From Verrucomicrobiales bacterium (GTDB lineage Bacteria > Verrucomicrobiota > Verrucomicrobiia > Limisphaerales > J093), in NCBI GenBank assembly GCA_015075445.1, contig JABTUJ010000038.1, forward strand, positions 1 to 64,000: a stretch of DNA of 64,000 nt, read 5' to 3'. This document shows positions 19,651 through 28,278 of this stretch, piece after piece. The position numbers were made by a program, and so were the translations under genes. Below the pieces are notes generated by a model, which ran no database searches, was not told where the DNA came from, and worked only from the letters and a program-made list of their open reading frames with translations. Numbering within the stretch: position 1 is the stretch's first letter; every line of letters begins with the position of its first letter.

Positions 19651-19707
19651 GATGGTTCGGTGGTTTCCGCCAACTGCCCGCACTCCCCGAACAGGCGAGA
19701 AAGGAGT

Positions 19708-21114
19708 CTACGGAACAACGAGGCGGTAAAACGCCATCCCGCTGGTCGGTGGGTCGATCGGACTCCCGGAACTCACCCCCGCCATCGGCGCCCACTGCGG
19801 CGCGGTCAGGCTCGGCGAACTCTGCAAAACCCCGTTGCCCGTCCAAGTGATCACCACCTTGCCTTGCGCGTTCACCTGGATGCTGGCGATCTGCGGTGGA
19901 GCGGCGGCCAACCCCCCGGTGTCGATGAGACGGAAGTTGTCGTAGTAAAGCGTGAACGCGTCCGCGAAATCCCCTTGGGCGATGAAGACCATCATGGGCG
20001 CGCCTTCCACCGCTGCGTCCCAGTTGGGCAGTTGATCCAGCGTGATGGAGACCGTCTGGGCCCGGCCGGCCGGCTGATCACGACGCGCGATGCCGTACGG
20101 AATCCAGGACCCGTTATAGGCAAACTGCTTCGTCACCGCCCACGCCGGCTGGTTGTTCTCATCCCGATCGGGATAGATGATCTCGAATCGCAGGGTGTAA
20201 CGGGCCAGTTCCTCGGGGGCAGGCCGCTCCTCGGGCGGGAGATCCAATCGCAGCACCTCGGCCAGCTTGGTGTTTGCGAAGGGCAACGTGAAGTCCGCCT
20301 TCCAGCCGCCACCCCCCGTGTAATCCACCTGGAGCGACTTGGTCCCGTGCGTGACCCGGATGTCGTCCTCGCCCGTCGATGTGTACTGCGAGTAAGTGGT
20401 CCGTGGCGTCCCGCCCCAGGCCGTGAAGTCCGCGGCGCCCCCCGTGGGGTTCTCCGCGTCCTCAAAGCTCTGGAGCACCGTGGTCACGGGCGTCGCGCCC
20501 GGGGCGTACGTGTCGACCAGGCGCAGGTTGTCCACGTGGAGCGTCAAGGGCCCGTAGAAAGGATCCTCGTTGGCATCGAAGTTGTCCGCGAACCGGAGGA
20601 TGATCGGGCCCGCTTCCGGCAAACCCTCCACCAAATCCACCGCCCAGGACATGGTCGCCTTGCCGCCGCTGCCCGCCGAGGGCGTGTCCAACTGATCATT
20701 GATGTTCCCGAAAAACGCCTGGTTGTTCATCCAGGCGGTCCCTCCCGGGAAGATGATGTCGTAGCGCAGAATGTAGCGCGCCACATCCGTCGATTGCGCC
20801 GCCTCGCGCACCTTGTCCGAAGCCTCCTCCGAGAGGGTGATCATGAAGTCGTGCACCCACCCCTCGAAGTAGTACAACTCGACCTGAAGCGACTTGTTGC
20901 CGTGCGTCACATTGATGTCCTCGTCACCCCACTTGGTGTACTGCTGGAGGATGACCCCGTCCGGGATGCGATCCCCACCCCAGTTGCCCAGGGCCACGCT
21001 CTCGATGTTCTCCTCGAAGCTCTCGAGGATCACGGCATTCTCGGCACCGCACGCCACCGCCCCGGCCAGGGCGGCCATGCTCGTCAGTAACGTGAGTCTG
21101 AGTGGCGTCCTCAT
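19708..21114 (-). CDS. Secreted protein with two jelly-roll-like repeats
   Basis: Function not recognised. From the ATG at 21114 a signal peptide is clear (MRTPLRLTLLTSMAALAGA). Two homologous units follow, each starting with VI/VLxSFE..., an N- or A-containing WGG, QYT..GEDDI, the motif THG(N/T)KSLQV, and ending in Y/V-DNLRL(V/I)DT. This is the pattern of carbohydrate-binding beta-sandwich (jelly-roll) modules. The C-terminus carries the shared module (VVITW... ending MAFYRLVVP). It is a probable operon partner of the GH127 enzyme and is divergent from moaA. The open frame reaches 21180, but upstream Met residues lack a signal peptide. Confidence 0.7.
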   Translation of the reverse strand: MRTPLRLTLLTSMAALAGAVACGAENAVILESFEENIESVALGNWGGDRIPDGVILQQYTKWGDEDINVTHGNKSLQVELYYFEGWVHDFMITLSEEASDKVREAAQSTDVARYILRYDIIFPGGTAWMNNQAFFGNINDQLDTPSAGSGGKATMSWAVDLVEGLPEAGPIILRFADNFDANEDPFYGPLTLHVDNLRLVDTYAPGATPVTTVLQSFEDAENPTGGAADFTAWGGTPRTTYSQYTSTGEDDIRVTHGTKSLQVDYTGGGGWKADFTLPFANTKLAEVLRLDLPPEERPAPEELARYTLRFEIIYPDRDENNQPAWAVTKQFAYNGSWIPYGIARRDQPAGRAQTVSITLDQLPNWDAAVEGAPMMVFIAQGDFADAFTLYYDNFRLIDTGGLAAAPPQIASIQVNAQGKVVITWTGNGVLQSSPSLTAPQWAPMAGVSSGSPIDPPTSGMAFYRLVVP

Positions 21115-21271
21115 GGTGATTGGCAGGTTGGTTTCACAGGCTACGCGCAGCATTGTAGGGGCCCGCCCCTCCCGACGCAAGGGGCAGCCGGGTCATGTCC
21201 AGTTATGCGGTTCTTGAGACAAATCAATTGTCTCTGCGCTCCCTTGCGTCATATTGCCCTCGTCTTTGGTC

Positions 21272-22252
21272 ATGAGCTTTCACTCGTTCGGACGCCGCAT
21301 CGACTACCTGCGCCTCTCGGTCACCGACCGGTGCAACGAGCGCTGTCTCTATTGTCGTCCCCATCAGTACGCCGGCTGGAACGGCGCCGCCGATCCCCTC
21401 ACCGACACCGAACTGCTGCGCATCGTCCAGGTGGCCGCCTCGCTCGGCTTCCGCAAATTCCGCCTCACCGGCGGCGAACCACTCCTGCGGCCAGGCCTGG
21501 TCGACCTGGTCCACACCCTGGCCGCCACCCCCGGGGTCGAGTGCATCGGCATCTCCACCAATGGCCTGAAGCTACCCGCCCTCGCCGCCCCGCTCCGGCA
21601 GGCCGGTGCCCGCACGGTCAATGTGAGCCTCGACGCGCTTTCCCCGGCCGTTTACCGACGTATCACGGGCGGCCCGCTCGAGCCCGTCCTTGAAGGGATT
21701 CGCGCCGCCCTCACGGCGGGCTTCGAGTTCGTGAAACTCAACACGGTCCTCATGCGCGGCGTGAACGAGGACGAGATCTGGCCCCTGATCCGTTTCAGTT
21801 CGGAACAAGGGGTCCCGCTCCGCCTGATCGAGCTGATGCCGCTCACGTCGCGCGACGTCCTCACCCCGGCGAATTTCCTCGCGATCGGGGAGGTGATTCG
21901 GTGGTTGCGGCAGCGGGAGGAACTGGTCGCTTTGCCCGACGCGCGGCTGGGCCACGGCCCGGCCAAGTACTACCGGCTGGTCACGTCCGGCGCGATCGTC
22001 GGGTTCATCGGGGCGATGACCAACCAGCACTTCTGCGACACGTGCAACAAGATGCGGCTCACCGCCGACGGCCGCCTGCGCCCCTGCCTCGGGCATCATG
22101 ACGAGGTCAGCTTGCGCGACGCGCTGGCCGATACCTCGAGCGACGAGCCTTTGCGCGAGGTCTTCCGCCTGGCCCTGGCCAACAAGCCCTGGGAACACAC
22201 CTTCCGCGACCAATACCGCCCCTGCCGGCCCATGACCGCCATCGGGGGCTAA
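21272..22252 (+). CDS. moaA: GTP 3',8-cyclase, molybdenum cofactor synthesis
   Basis: MoaA is the radical SAM enzyme that converts GTP into the 3',8-cyclo intermediate, the first step of molybdopterin synthesis. The N-terminal cluster is CNERCLYC (C21, C25, C28). LRLTGGEPLLR-like residues (FRLTGGEPLLRPG) bind SAM. The C-terminal cluster CDTCNKMRLTADGRLRPCL with a third Cys is typical. The protein ends in IGG, matching the family's C-terminal GG tail. The ATG at 21272 (MSFHSFGRRIDYLRLSVTDRC) is preferred over an upstream TTG at 21254. No other moa/mog genes are in the window, so it is an isolated member of the pathway here. Confidence 0.95.
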   Translation: MSFHSFGRRIDYLRLSVTDRCNERCLYCRPHQYAGWNGAADPLTDTELLRIVQVAASLGFRKFRLTGGEPLLRPGLVDLVHTLAATPGVECIGISTNGLKLPALAAPLRQAGARTVNVSLDALSPAVYRRITGGPLEPVLEGIRAALTAGFEFVKLNTVLMRGVNEDEIWPLIRFSSEQGVPLRLIELMPLTSRDVLTPANFLAIGEVIRWLRQREELVALPDARLGHGPAKYYRLVTSGAIVGFIGAMTNQHFCDTCNKMRLTADGRLRPCLGHHDEVSLRDALADTSSDEPLREVFRLALANKPWEHTFRDQYRPCRPMTAIGG

Positions 22253-22310
22253 GGTCACGCCGCGAGCGCCGAAGCTGGGAAACCGCGACAGACGGTAGGC
22301 TCCGACCCTG

Positions 22311-22418
22311 ACGAAAAGCGGCGGTGAACCGCGCGCACTCCAGACGCTGCGCGACCTCCACAGCGTCCGACATGCGCAACGCGTTTGGAGTGCGGCGACT
22401 TCCAGCGGCGCTTTTCGT
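22311..22418 (+). repeat. Palindromic dispersed repeat family B, copy 1
   Basis: A 108-base element bounded by acgaaaagcggcgg and its imperfect complement agcggcgcttttcgt, with inner arms gcgcactccagacgc and gcgtttggagtgcgg. Other copies are at 22442-22460 joined to 25903-25999 (split by the IS66 element) and, inverted, at 43887-43983. The pattern is that of REP/MITE-like elements. The rest of 22253-22460 holds no gene; gtaggctccgac at 22295 resembles half of family C. Confidence 0.75.
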
Positions 22419-22452
22419 GCCCCCCGCCCCTTCTCCCGTTACGCAAAGCGGC

Positions 22453-22460
22453 GGTCAACC
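22453..22460. other. Target-site duplication, left copy
   Basis: ggtcaacc occurs at both outer ends of the IS66 element, here and at 25903-25910. Eight bases is the usual duplication length for IS66. Removing the element and one copy restores a normal family B repeat (cggcggtcaaccgcacgcactcc), which supports the boundary. Confidence 0.85.
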
Positions 22461-22582
22461 GTGTTGCTTCGGCAAGCGTGCCGGTGCCCAAAATTTCCAG
22501 GCGCGGGGTCTGAAAGGCCGCACGCAGCGGGCGCGCGGGCCATGGCAGGTCGATGGCTCTGGACGCGGGGGTGGCGGGCGAC

Positions 22583-24145
22583 TCAACTGGAGTCGAGGGC
22601 CTGGAGGCTCTGCTGGTAGTTCAAGGCAGCCAGGCCGCAGGGTGGTTGAGCACGGCTTTGGCGTGGTCGTGGAGGGCCTGGAAGTAGACGAAGGGGTTGG
22701 CGCCGGCCAGGCGGCAGGTGTGGATCAAGCTCATGAACAGGTCGCCCACGCGGGCCCGTTCTGCGTTTTGTAGCCCAGCGAGTTCTTCCGATGGAGGATG
22801 GCCGCCTTCAGCGCTCGCTCACAGATGTTATTGGACAGCGGGGCTCCCGGCTCCCGCAGGAACAGGGTGAGCGGTTCCCAGCGCTTGAGCATGTAATGGA
22901 TGGCTTCACCGAGGCCGGAGTTGGGTTCGACCACTTTCTGCTCCAGTTGTTCCCGCATCCATTGTTTGAGGCCCTCCAGGATCGGCGCGCTCTTTCCTGG
23001 TGCAGGCGTAAACGATCGGTCGCCGAGAGTTGCTGCTCTTTGGCCTGGGCGTCATGCTGGAAGACCAGCGCGAGGTCTTCCAGGACCTTTGGCACTGCTC
23101 GGGAAAGTTCTCCTTCGTCGACGAAGGTCCTCCGTCCGTGCGGTAGGCAGTTGGCCAGCAGGGCTTCGAAGTCTTTAGGCAGGTTGCGCGAGAGCCCGTC
23201 ACATGTGAATGGCTTGGCCAGCCAGGGGCCCGGTGTTGGAGCAGTTCGGTGAGGTTTTCCCCGGCGTGGTTGCCGCCGGTGAAATAGAGGGCGATGCAGC
23301 GATCCTCGACTTGGCAGAGGATACTGGTGGTGAAGATGCCCGTGCGCTCGCATCCCGCCTGGGCGCGCTCCCGCTTGAGGCTCTGGATGCGCATCTTGGT
23401 GTCATCATTGTGGATGAGCTGCGCCTGGGCGGCCAGCCGGGTGAGTTCCTGGTGAGCCGGCTGCGGGTCGCGGGCGGATTGTTCCATCAACTCCCATTGC
23501 GTGGCGGCCGGCAAGGGATCCCCAAGTCCCTTTGCAGCTTCTCCAGTCGGTAATGCGGCATACCCCACCAAAGCGCAGGATCCCGATCATCAACCCCACG
23601 TTGGGATCGTGGCGAGTGGTTCCGCCTCCGGCGGCGCCGGGGGCCGTAAAGGTTTTGCCGCACAGGCAACAGCGCAACACCTGCAGGGCGAAGACCGTGG
23701 CCTGGACTATCGGCTGCGCCACAATGCGCACAATCCGGCTGGGGCCCGTTCCGCAGCCGGGCCTTGTCGTTACGGCACTCCGGACAACGATCTCCCGGTT
23801 GCAGGCTGGGATGGGCCACCTGGACGCGCCCTGCGCCCGCATACTGGCTGGCCCCGTTGCGACCGTGCCCGCGCACCGGCCGCTTGGGGAACCGCTGGGC
23901 TCGTGCCACCCTGGCCGGGAAACACGTTCCGGGTCTTTTCAGTCTTGGCCCCAAAGATCAACCGCTGCAACCGCCCCACCGTCGCGTTCTTCTTCTCGAT
24001 GACTCCCATCAGCCACTGCAGCGTGCCCAACAAGGCCGCCACCGTCTCATACAAGGCTGCCGGCAGGTGCTGCTGGAGCTGGACCAGCAGCTCTGCAATT
24101 GCCCCGATCGAGCGAAGTGATTTCCGGCGCCCGGGTCTTACTCAT
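22583..24145 (-). pseudogene. tnpC: IS66 transposase TnpC, multiply frameshifted
   Basis: Pieces in several frames join into one IS66 transposase: start MSKTRAPEITSLD at 24145; the N-terminal helical region with RLQRLIFGAKTEKTRNVFP; a zinc-finger-like CPECRNDKARL; CLCGKTFTAPGA; the catalytic region LIHNDDTKMRIQSLKRE; and the C-terminal LSNNICERALK... NSLGYKTQN, followed in another frame by DLFMSLIHTCRLAGANPFVYFQ-like sequence to a stop at 22583. At least five frame changes are needed. The overall order and about 1.56 kb length fit full-length TnpC before decay. Confidence 0.82.
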
Positions 24146-25022
24146 GACCCTGAGCCCAGGCGGGCGCGAAAGTCACCGCCCAACGGGTAGACCCACAGCT
24201 CTTTGCGCGGTTGATCCCGTCGGCTGGTGCGGGCGTTGTGACCGCGGCCCGTGGTCAGTCCCAAGCAGATCCAGTTGGCGGCGCGGTAACAGCTCCCCTG
24301 GAAACGGGCCGGGTCGATGAACGTTTCCAACAGATGAATCGGATGGGCGTAGAGCGCTCGCCAGTCCGCGGAGATCCGGCGCGCGATCCGCCCCAGGAGG
24401 TGGCTGGCCAACCGCGGCACCTCCAGCCAAGGCATGATCAGGGAAGCGGGTATTGTAGCCGATGAGGTGGAGGTGCTGGCGGCGCACCTCGGGCCGCCAG
24501 CCGATGAACCGGTCGCGCGCGGCCAGGTGGCGCGGCGCCGACGACCAGGCCATCGCCGCGATCGGCTCGCTGCCGGCCAACACGAGGTACTTCAAATGTT
24601 CCCCAACGGGCTGGGTGTAGCGCAGGTAGTGGTGGGTCTGCATCAACTGACCAAAGAGGGCTCTTGGGCCGTGCGCCGCACCTGGCGGATCTCCAGGCGC
24701 CCAGTTCACGCAAGCGGCATTGCCGCGGCCCTTCCACAGCGGCAGGACGGGGCGGGGGCCGGCGCTCCACCACATTGTTGGGTGGGGACATCCGTTTGGC
24801 CGGCAACTCAATCAGCCCGGCCCGATGCAGTTGCAGTAACAAGCTGCGGCAAACCATGTCGCGCAACGCGCCGTTGGGCTGGATCCAGTTCCAGGCCCGG
24901 CACAGCTCGGCCGAGAGCCGACGGCGACTCCAGAGCGGGTTCTGGGCGATCAGACCCTGGATGAACGCAGTGTCTTCAGCGCGGATTTCCCGGCCACGGT
25001 AGCGGAGCAAAACCAACGACAT
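24142..25022 (-). pseudogene. DUF4338 (DruA-like) passenger gene, frameshifted
   Basis: Start MSLVLLRYRGREIRAEDT at 25022, then IQGLIAQNPLWSRRRLSAEL, RDMVCRSLLLQLHRAGLIEL, in a second frame HHYLRYTQPVGEHLKYLVL and AMAWSSAPRHLAARDRFIGW, and in a third LASHLLGRIARRISADW, HLLETFIDPARFQGSCYRAA and LGLTTGRG. These are landmarks of DUF4338, the family that includes DruA of the Druantia anti-phage system. Two frameshifts (about 24670-24810 and about 24440) break it. The position between tnpB and tnpC, with ATGA overlap to tnpC, shows it is part of the transposon rather than a defence island. Its role in IS66 elements is not known to me. Confidence 0.8.
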
Positions 25023-25078
25023 GCCCCGGAGTGTAAGGGGCCAATCCTGGAACGCAGGGACGATCGCCGGTTTTCGGT

Positions 25079-25439
25079 TTACCCGGCCACCGGCACCGCG
25101 CGCCACAGCGGCGCCGCCACCGCACCGGACGGATCGCCATTCCAGAGCAACAGGTGCAGTTGATGGGGCTCAAGCGCAGGGCGGCACTGGCGCCGGGCTT
25201 GGGCCAGCCACCGAAGCGGCCTTGCGAGAGTCGTTTCTGGCAACACCAGTAGCCTTGGCCGTCATAGGTCAGGCACTTGATGGCGTGGCCACGCCGCGAC
25301 CGGAAGACGAACAGCGCCCCGGTTTGCGGGTCGCTACCAGTGCCTGACGGCACAGCGCAGCCAGGCCATCGATGCCGCGGCGGAAATCCACCGGTTCGAC
25401 GGCCAGCAAAATGCGCATCTGCGGGGTGATCTGGATCAT
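25079..25439 (-). pseudogene. tnpB: IS66 accessory protein TnpB, frameshifted
   Basis: Begins MIQITPQMRILLAVEPVDFR at 25439, continues RRGIDGLAALCRQAL, then in another frame GALFVFRSRRGHAIKCLTYD, GQGYWCCQKRLSQGRF, and in a third ALEPHQLHLLLWNG to a stop at 25079. This is the canonical IS66 Orf2 (VDFRxGIDGLA, LFVFRxRRG) signature. Two frame changes are needed. The start overlaps the tnpA stop. Confidence 0.85.
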
Positions 25440-25822
25440 GCTCGCCTCCAGAACGCTTGGCCACCCCACCACCGTCGCCGGATCGCACGGGAACTCCAGC
25501 GTCATCTTGGCCCCCTGCCGATCGGACAACTCAATGTGGCACCCGGTGGTGACTTGGGGCGGCCGCTGGCGGGGCTCAACTCGACAAAGGTCGGCGGTGC
25601 GCTGGACCACCCGCGAGGGATGCCTGGGGCAACTGTCGTTTCAACTTGCTGTAATCCAGACGCAGGGCACGAGCCACCGGCCCACCCCGTGGGTCGCGGC
25701 CAAAGTGGCCGCCGAGCTCCAGAGGGCTTGAGTCGCGTGGCTCCAGCTTGGGACTGGCGCCAACGGTCTAACTGGTCGCGTAGCTCAGACAGATCGGTCG
25801 ACGAGAATTTCGTTTGTGGCAT
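25436..25822 (-). pseudogene. tnpA: IS66 accessory protein TnpA, frameshifted
   Basis: Start MPQTKFSSTDLSELRDQLDR at 25822 followed by WRQSQAGATRLKP, the usual helix-turn-helix opening of IS66 Orf1. The following LW.A...LA..HGVGPVARALRLDYSKLK-type segment is split across frames. The reading frame that ends FWRRA stops at 25436, overlapping the tnpB ATG by the ATGA arrangement. Confidence 0.7.
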
Positions 25823-25902
25823 AGGTCGGTTCGTTGCGGTTGTCTGCCTCGAACCGTAGCCGCGGCGGTTTTACCCTTCACGCACTCTTGCCGAAGCAAC
25901 AC

Positions 25903-25999
25903 GGTCAACCGCACGCACTCCACACGCTCCGCGACCTCCCCACCCCCCGGCAGGCGCAACGCGTTTGGAGTGCGGCGACTTCCAGCGGCGCTTTTCGTC
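25903..25999 (+). repeat. Family B repeat, copy 2, split by the IS66 element
   Basis: The right part (ggtcaaccgcacgcactcc ... ggcgcttttcgt) sits immediately outside the IS; the left part, cgcaaagcggcggtcaacc, is at 22442-22460. Together they rebuild a copy matching 22311-22418. At 26030-26051 the sequence gcctcctgacgtcggcgcct+ac matches one arm of the family C hairpin at 28253-28274 with one mismatch. No gene is seen in 25911-26072. Confidence 0.8.
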
Positions 26000-26072
26000 A
26001 GCCGCGTTGCAGCGGTGCTTCCCCCGAACGCCTCCTGACGTCGGCGCCTACAGCGGCTAAAGGATTCCCCGG

Positions 26073-26547
26073 CTAGACCTGCGCGAGGATGGCCACGTAG
26101 TTCTTCCCGTGCTTCCGGGCGCAGTTCGGGCAGGTCGTGTAGTAGAAATACAGTCTCTGGAGGTTCCGGCCCTGGCTCTGGACGAACTGCTTCATCTCCT
26201 CAATCCATTTCCGCATGTTCCGGTAAGGCCCCTCAAAGACCTTGCAGAGAAACGTCCCCGACAGGCTTGCCATGTTCGCGCCGGGGATCTCCTTGGTCAC
26301 CTCGAGGTAAACATCCGCACCCCACAGGGAGTTCTCATCGGCCAGGATGACCATGTGCTCCGGTCTGGCACCGGCCGCTTCAATCCGGCCGACGTTCCGC
26401 TTCATGACCGCGCCGAAATTCAGCGGGACGTGGAGGAAGCTGGTGACCCGATCCTTCACGAACCGCTTGTCCTGCCACTGCAATTCCTTGCCGTCCCACG
26501 GGGGGATCAAACCGGGGACAACATTCAGGGGAGGGTTCTGTGCTCAT
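26073..26547 (-). CDS. Small conserved CC/TTCPNC protein, one-base frameshift
   Basis: The conserved part reads WDGKELQWQDKRFVKDRV, SLSGTFLCKVFEGPY and YFYYTTCPNCARKHGKNYVA. I recall this family as conserved bacterial/archaeal proteins of about 155 residues with an N-terminal CCPxFDPxPWDGK and a C-terminal CPxCAxxxGKNYV; the two Cys pairs could form a metal site. The matching N-terminus MSTEPSPECCPRFDP is present from 26547 but in another frame, and a run of six C (minus strand; 26500-26505) separates the two. Removing one C restores a single frame. The function is unknown; some databases label relatives hydrolase without good support. Confidence 0.65.
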
Positions 26548-26974
26548 GGTTGAACGGCGTCGTGGCCTGCTAGCCATCGACTACCGGGCAACGTAATCGA
26601 GCCGGGTTGACGGGAGAAGCCAGAAATAGTTGCGCGATTCGGGCAACGATCCTCCGCCACGACTCCGTCTTGCTCCTGCTCTTGCTCGGTGCTCTTGCCT
26701 TGCTCTTGCTCTTGCTCTTGCTCTTGCCCTCAGCTGCCGCCGGATGATGGGTGTGGGCGCGTTTCCTCGCGCAGTCAACGTCGAGATTCGTAGCGTGTTC
26801 ATGCGGGATCGGACCGGAGCAAGAGCAAGAGCAAGAGCAAGAGCAAGAGCAGGAGCAGGAACCTTGCGCCGGGCAGTGGACTCGGGCATTCGAGGCCTTT
26901 CCTGAGAACGCGCCGAGATTAGCGCCAAGAGAGAAGGCGGAGGATTCGCGGGAAACGTCCATCCCCCACGCACC
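26548..26974. other. Non-coding stretch with hexamer tracts
   Basis: Several open frames cross this region on both strands, but they translate to low-complexity Arg-Ala, Lys-Ser or Glu-Gln dipeptide runs created by the hexamer repeats and show no protein-family features. I see no supportable gene. The repeat is listed separately. Confidence 0.6.
26667..26862. repeat. Inverted pair of hexanucleotide tracts
   Basis: 26667-26729 is made of gctctt/cttgct units with a few interruptions; 26815-26862 is the complementary gagcaa tract, seven units long. About 85 bases of ordinary sequence lie between. The two tracts could pair to a stem of more than 40 bases, and each is a potential slippage site. 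Confidence 0.85.
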
Positions 26975-27004
26975 AAGCAAAAGGGGCGCCTCACGGCGCC
27001 CCTT
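26975..27004 (-). terminator. Rho-independent terminator of the isomerase gene
   Basis: aaggggcgcc-tcac-ggcgcccctt (26981-27004) is a perfect 10-bp stem with a four-base loop. On the minus strand it is followed by TTTTGCTT. It begins about 25 bases beyond the stop codon of the gene at 27030-28061, the expected place. Confidence 0.85.
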
Positions 27005-27029
27005 GTCAGCGAAAGGATCTGCGGGGTCT

Positions 27030-28061
27030 TCAGGCCCCCATGCCGTCCTCGAAGGATCCGGCGGCGGCGGGCCAGCAGAGGTGATCGCGCACGAAGGCGA
27101 TGCCGTTGGCGCTGGTGTAGTCCAGGTCCTTGTGGGCGCTTTCGGCCTCGACCACAAGCGGGGCGGTCGGACGGCCCATGACCTGCTTGTAGCGGGCCGG
27201 GTAGCCAATCTGAATGAGCAACTCGGCGTACCGCTGCATGTTGATGTCGCCCGACGGCAGGTCCACGAACTGCATCCCGCGCTGCGGCCAGTTGCCGTTC
27301 ATCATGCGGAGCGGGAAGCCGGGACGGATGACGAAGTTCTTGATGTGCGCGGCGTAAACGCGGGGCCCGACCTTCAGGAACCGGGTCTCCCAGCTTTCCC
27401 CTTCCCAGCAGTGGCTCGGGTCGGCGTTGACCGCGAGGCATTTATCGCCGTCGCAGATGCTGACGAGCATGTTGAAGTCGTCGGCGCACATGGCGCCGGT
27501 GCCCGGGTGGATCTCGTGGCACAGCACGATCCCGCGGTCGTTGGCGGCCTGGCGGATCTTGGCGGTCTTCTTCACGAACCGCTCCTGGCCTTCCTTGATG
27601 AGGTCGAAGTCTCCGCCAGCCCAGAAACCCCACGGATAACCGCTGGCCACTTCCCAACCGAACGCCACGCCCCAGAAGGTCGGGAGGACCTTGACGCCCA
27701 ACTCGATGGCGAGGTCGAACAACCGGAGGAGGTAATCCTCCGCCCAGGCCTCGATCTTCTCCGGTGCGAGCTTGGCCACGTCGGCGGGAATGAACGGCCG
27801 GATGCTCGGGCTGCCGGTCCAGGCGGTGGTGTGCACCCACAGCGGGCAGTGGCAGGAGATGCCGTCGAGGCTCAGACCGGCCTTCGCAAAGGTCTCCTTG
27901 ATTTCCGCAGCGCTCTTGAAGCCGGAAGCCCCCTGCAACATGTAGTTGGACGGCTGGGCACCCGCGGCGCCGGAACGCTTCGCGTACGCGAGGAAATCGG
28001 CGAGGGATTTGGCGCCGTGCTGGGCGCCTTCGATCGAGGCATGATAAACAGGTTGTGCCAT
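27030..28061 (-). CDS. Sugar phosphate isomerase/epimerase, TIM-barrel
   Basis: A 343-residue protein of the xylose isomerase-like TIM barrel (AP endonuclease 2) superfamily. The ATG at 28061 gives MAQPVYHASIEGAQHGAKSL; the longer frame to 28262 has no support. Typical metal-ligand positions are visible: LCHEIHPGT with a Glu and His, NADPSHCWEGES with Asp and His, YAAHIKNF with His, and VVEAESAHKD with a Glu near the end. No signal peptide, so cytosolic. Relatives interconvert or dehydrate keto-sugars or inositols and are very numerous in Verrucomicrobiota. The gene stands alone between a hairpin upstream and a strong terminator downstream. Confidence 0.82.
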   Translation of the reverse strand: MAQPVYHASIEGAQHGAKSLADFLAYAKRSGAAGAQPSNYMLQGASGFKSAAEIKETFAKAGLSLDGISCHCPLWVHTTAWTGSPSIRPFIPADVAKLAPEKIEAWAEDYLLRLFDLAIELGVKVLPTFWGVAFGWEVASGYPWGFWAGGDFDLIKEGQERFVKKTAKIRQAANDRGIVLCHEIHPGTGAMCADDFNMLVSICDGDKCLAVNADPSHCWEGESWETRFLKVGPRVYAAHIKNFVIRPGFPLRMMNGNWPQRGMQFVDLPSGDINMQRYAELLIQIGYPARYKQVMGRPTAPLVVEAESAHKDLDYTSANGIAFVRDHLCWPAAAGSFEDGMGA

Positions 28062-28201
28062 AAGACTGGGTCTTCGTTGAATTGCGTTTCGATGAATTGG
28101 CCCACCCGGATTCCGACCGGTGAAGCGGGCGGACTCTAGCCCCCGGCCGGAAGCCCGGGCAAGCCCAGACTTCCCGGCGCGCATTGAACCCGCGACCGAC
28201 C

Positions 28202-28274
28202 GTAGGCGCCGACGTGAGGAGGCGAGGTCGCGTTGCCCCCAGCGGCCCCAAAGCCTCCTCACGTCGGCGCCTAC
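28202..28274. repeat. Family C hairpin: 22-bp perfect inverted repeat
   Basis: The left arm 28202-28223 (gtaggcgccgacgtgaggag+gc) is the exact complement of 28253-28274, with a 29-base loop. It lies directly after the stop of the lamin-tail gene, so it could end transcription, though no T-run follows. Related half sites are at 22295-22310 and 26030-26051. The latter matches 21 of 22 bases. Confidence 0.85.
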
Positions 28275-28278
28275 AAAC

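Larger units (their letters stand above)
22461..25902 (-). mobile_element. Decayed IS66-family element with DUF4338 passenger
   Basis: A 3,442-base insertion sequence with terminal inverted repeats gtgttgcttcggcaag at 22461-22476 and its complement at 25887-25902, and an 8-bp target duplication. Genes run on the minus strand in the order tnpA, tnpB, a DUF4338/DruA-type gene, tnpC. Stops and starts overlap as ATGA between tnpA and tnpB and between the DUF4338 gene and tnpC. The extra gene explains why it is about 0.9 kb longer than a plain IS66. All four genes carry frameshifts, so the element is probably immobile. Confidence 0.85.

Noticed and set aside
24142..25022. Druantia anti-phage system
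   Set aside because: Only a broken DUF4338 gene inside an IS66 element is present; other Druantia genes are absent.
26667..26862. Possible CRISPR array
   Set aside because: The units are contiguous hexamers without spacers, and no cas genes are present. No other regularly spaced repeats were seen in the window.
26570..27441. Open frames with Arg-Ala, Lys-Ser and Glu-Gln runs
   Set aside because: They are translations of hexamer repeats, with no family similarity; not counted as genes.
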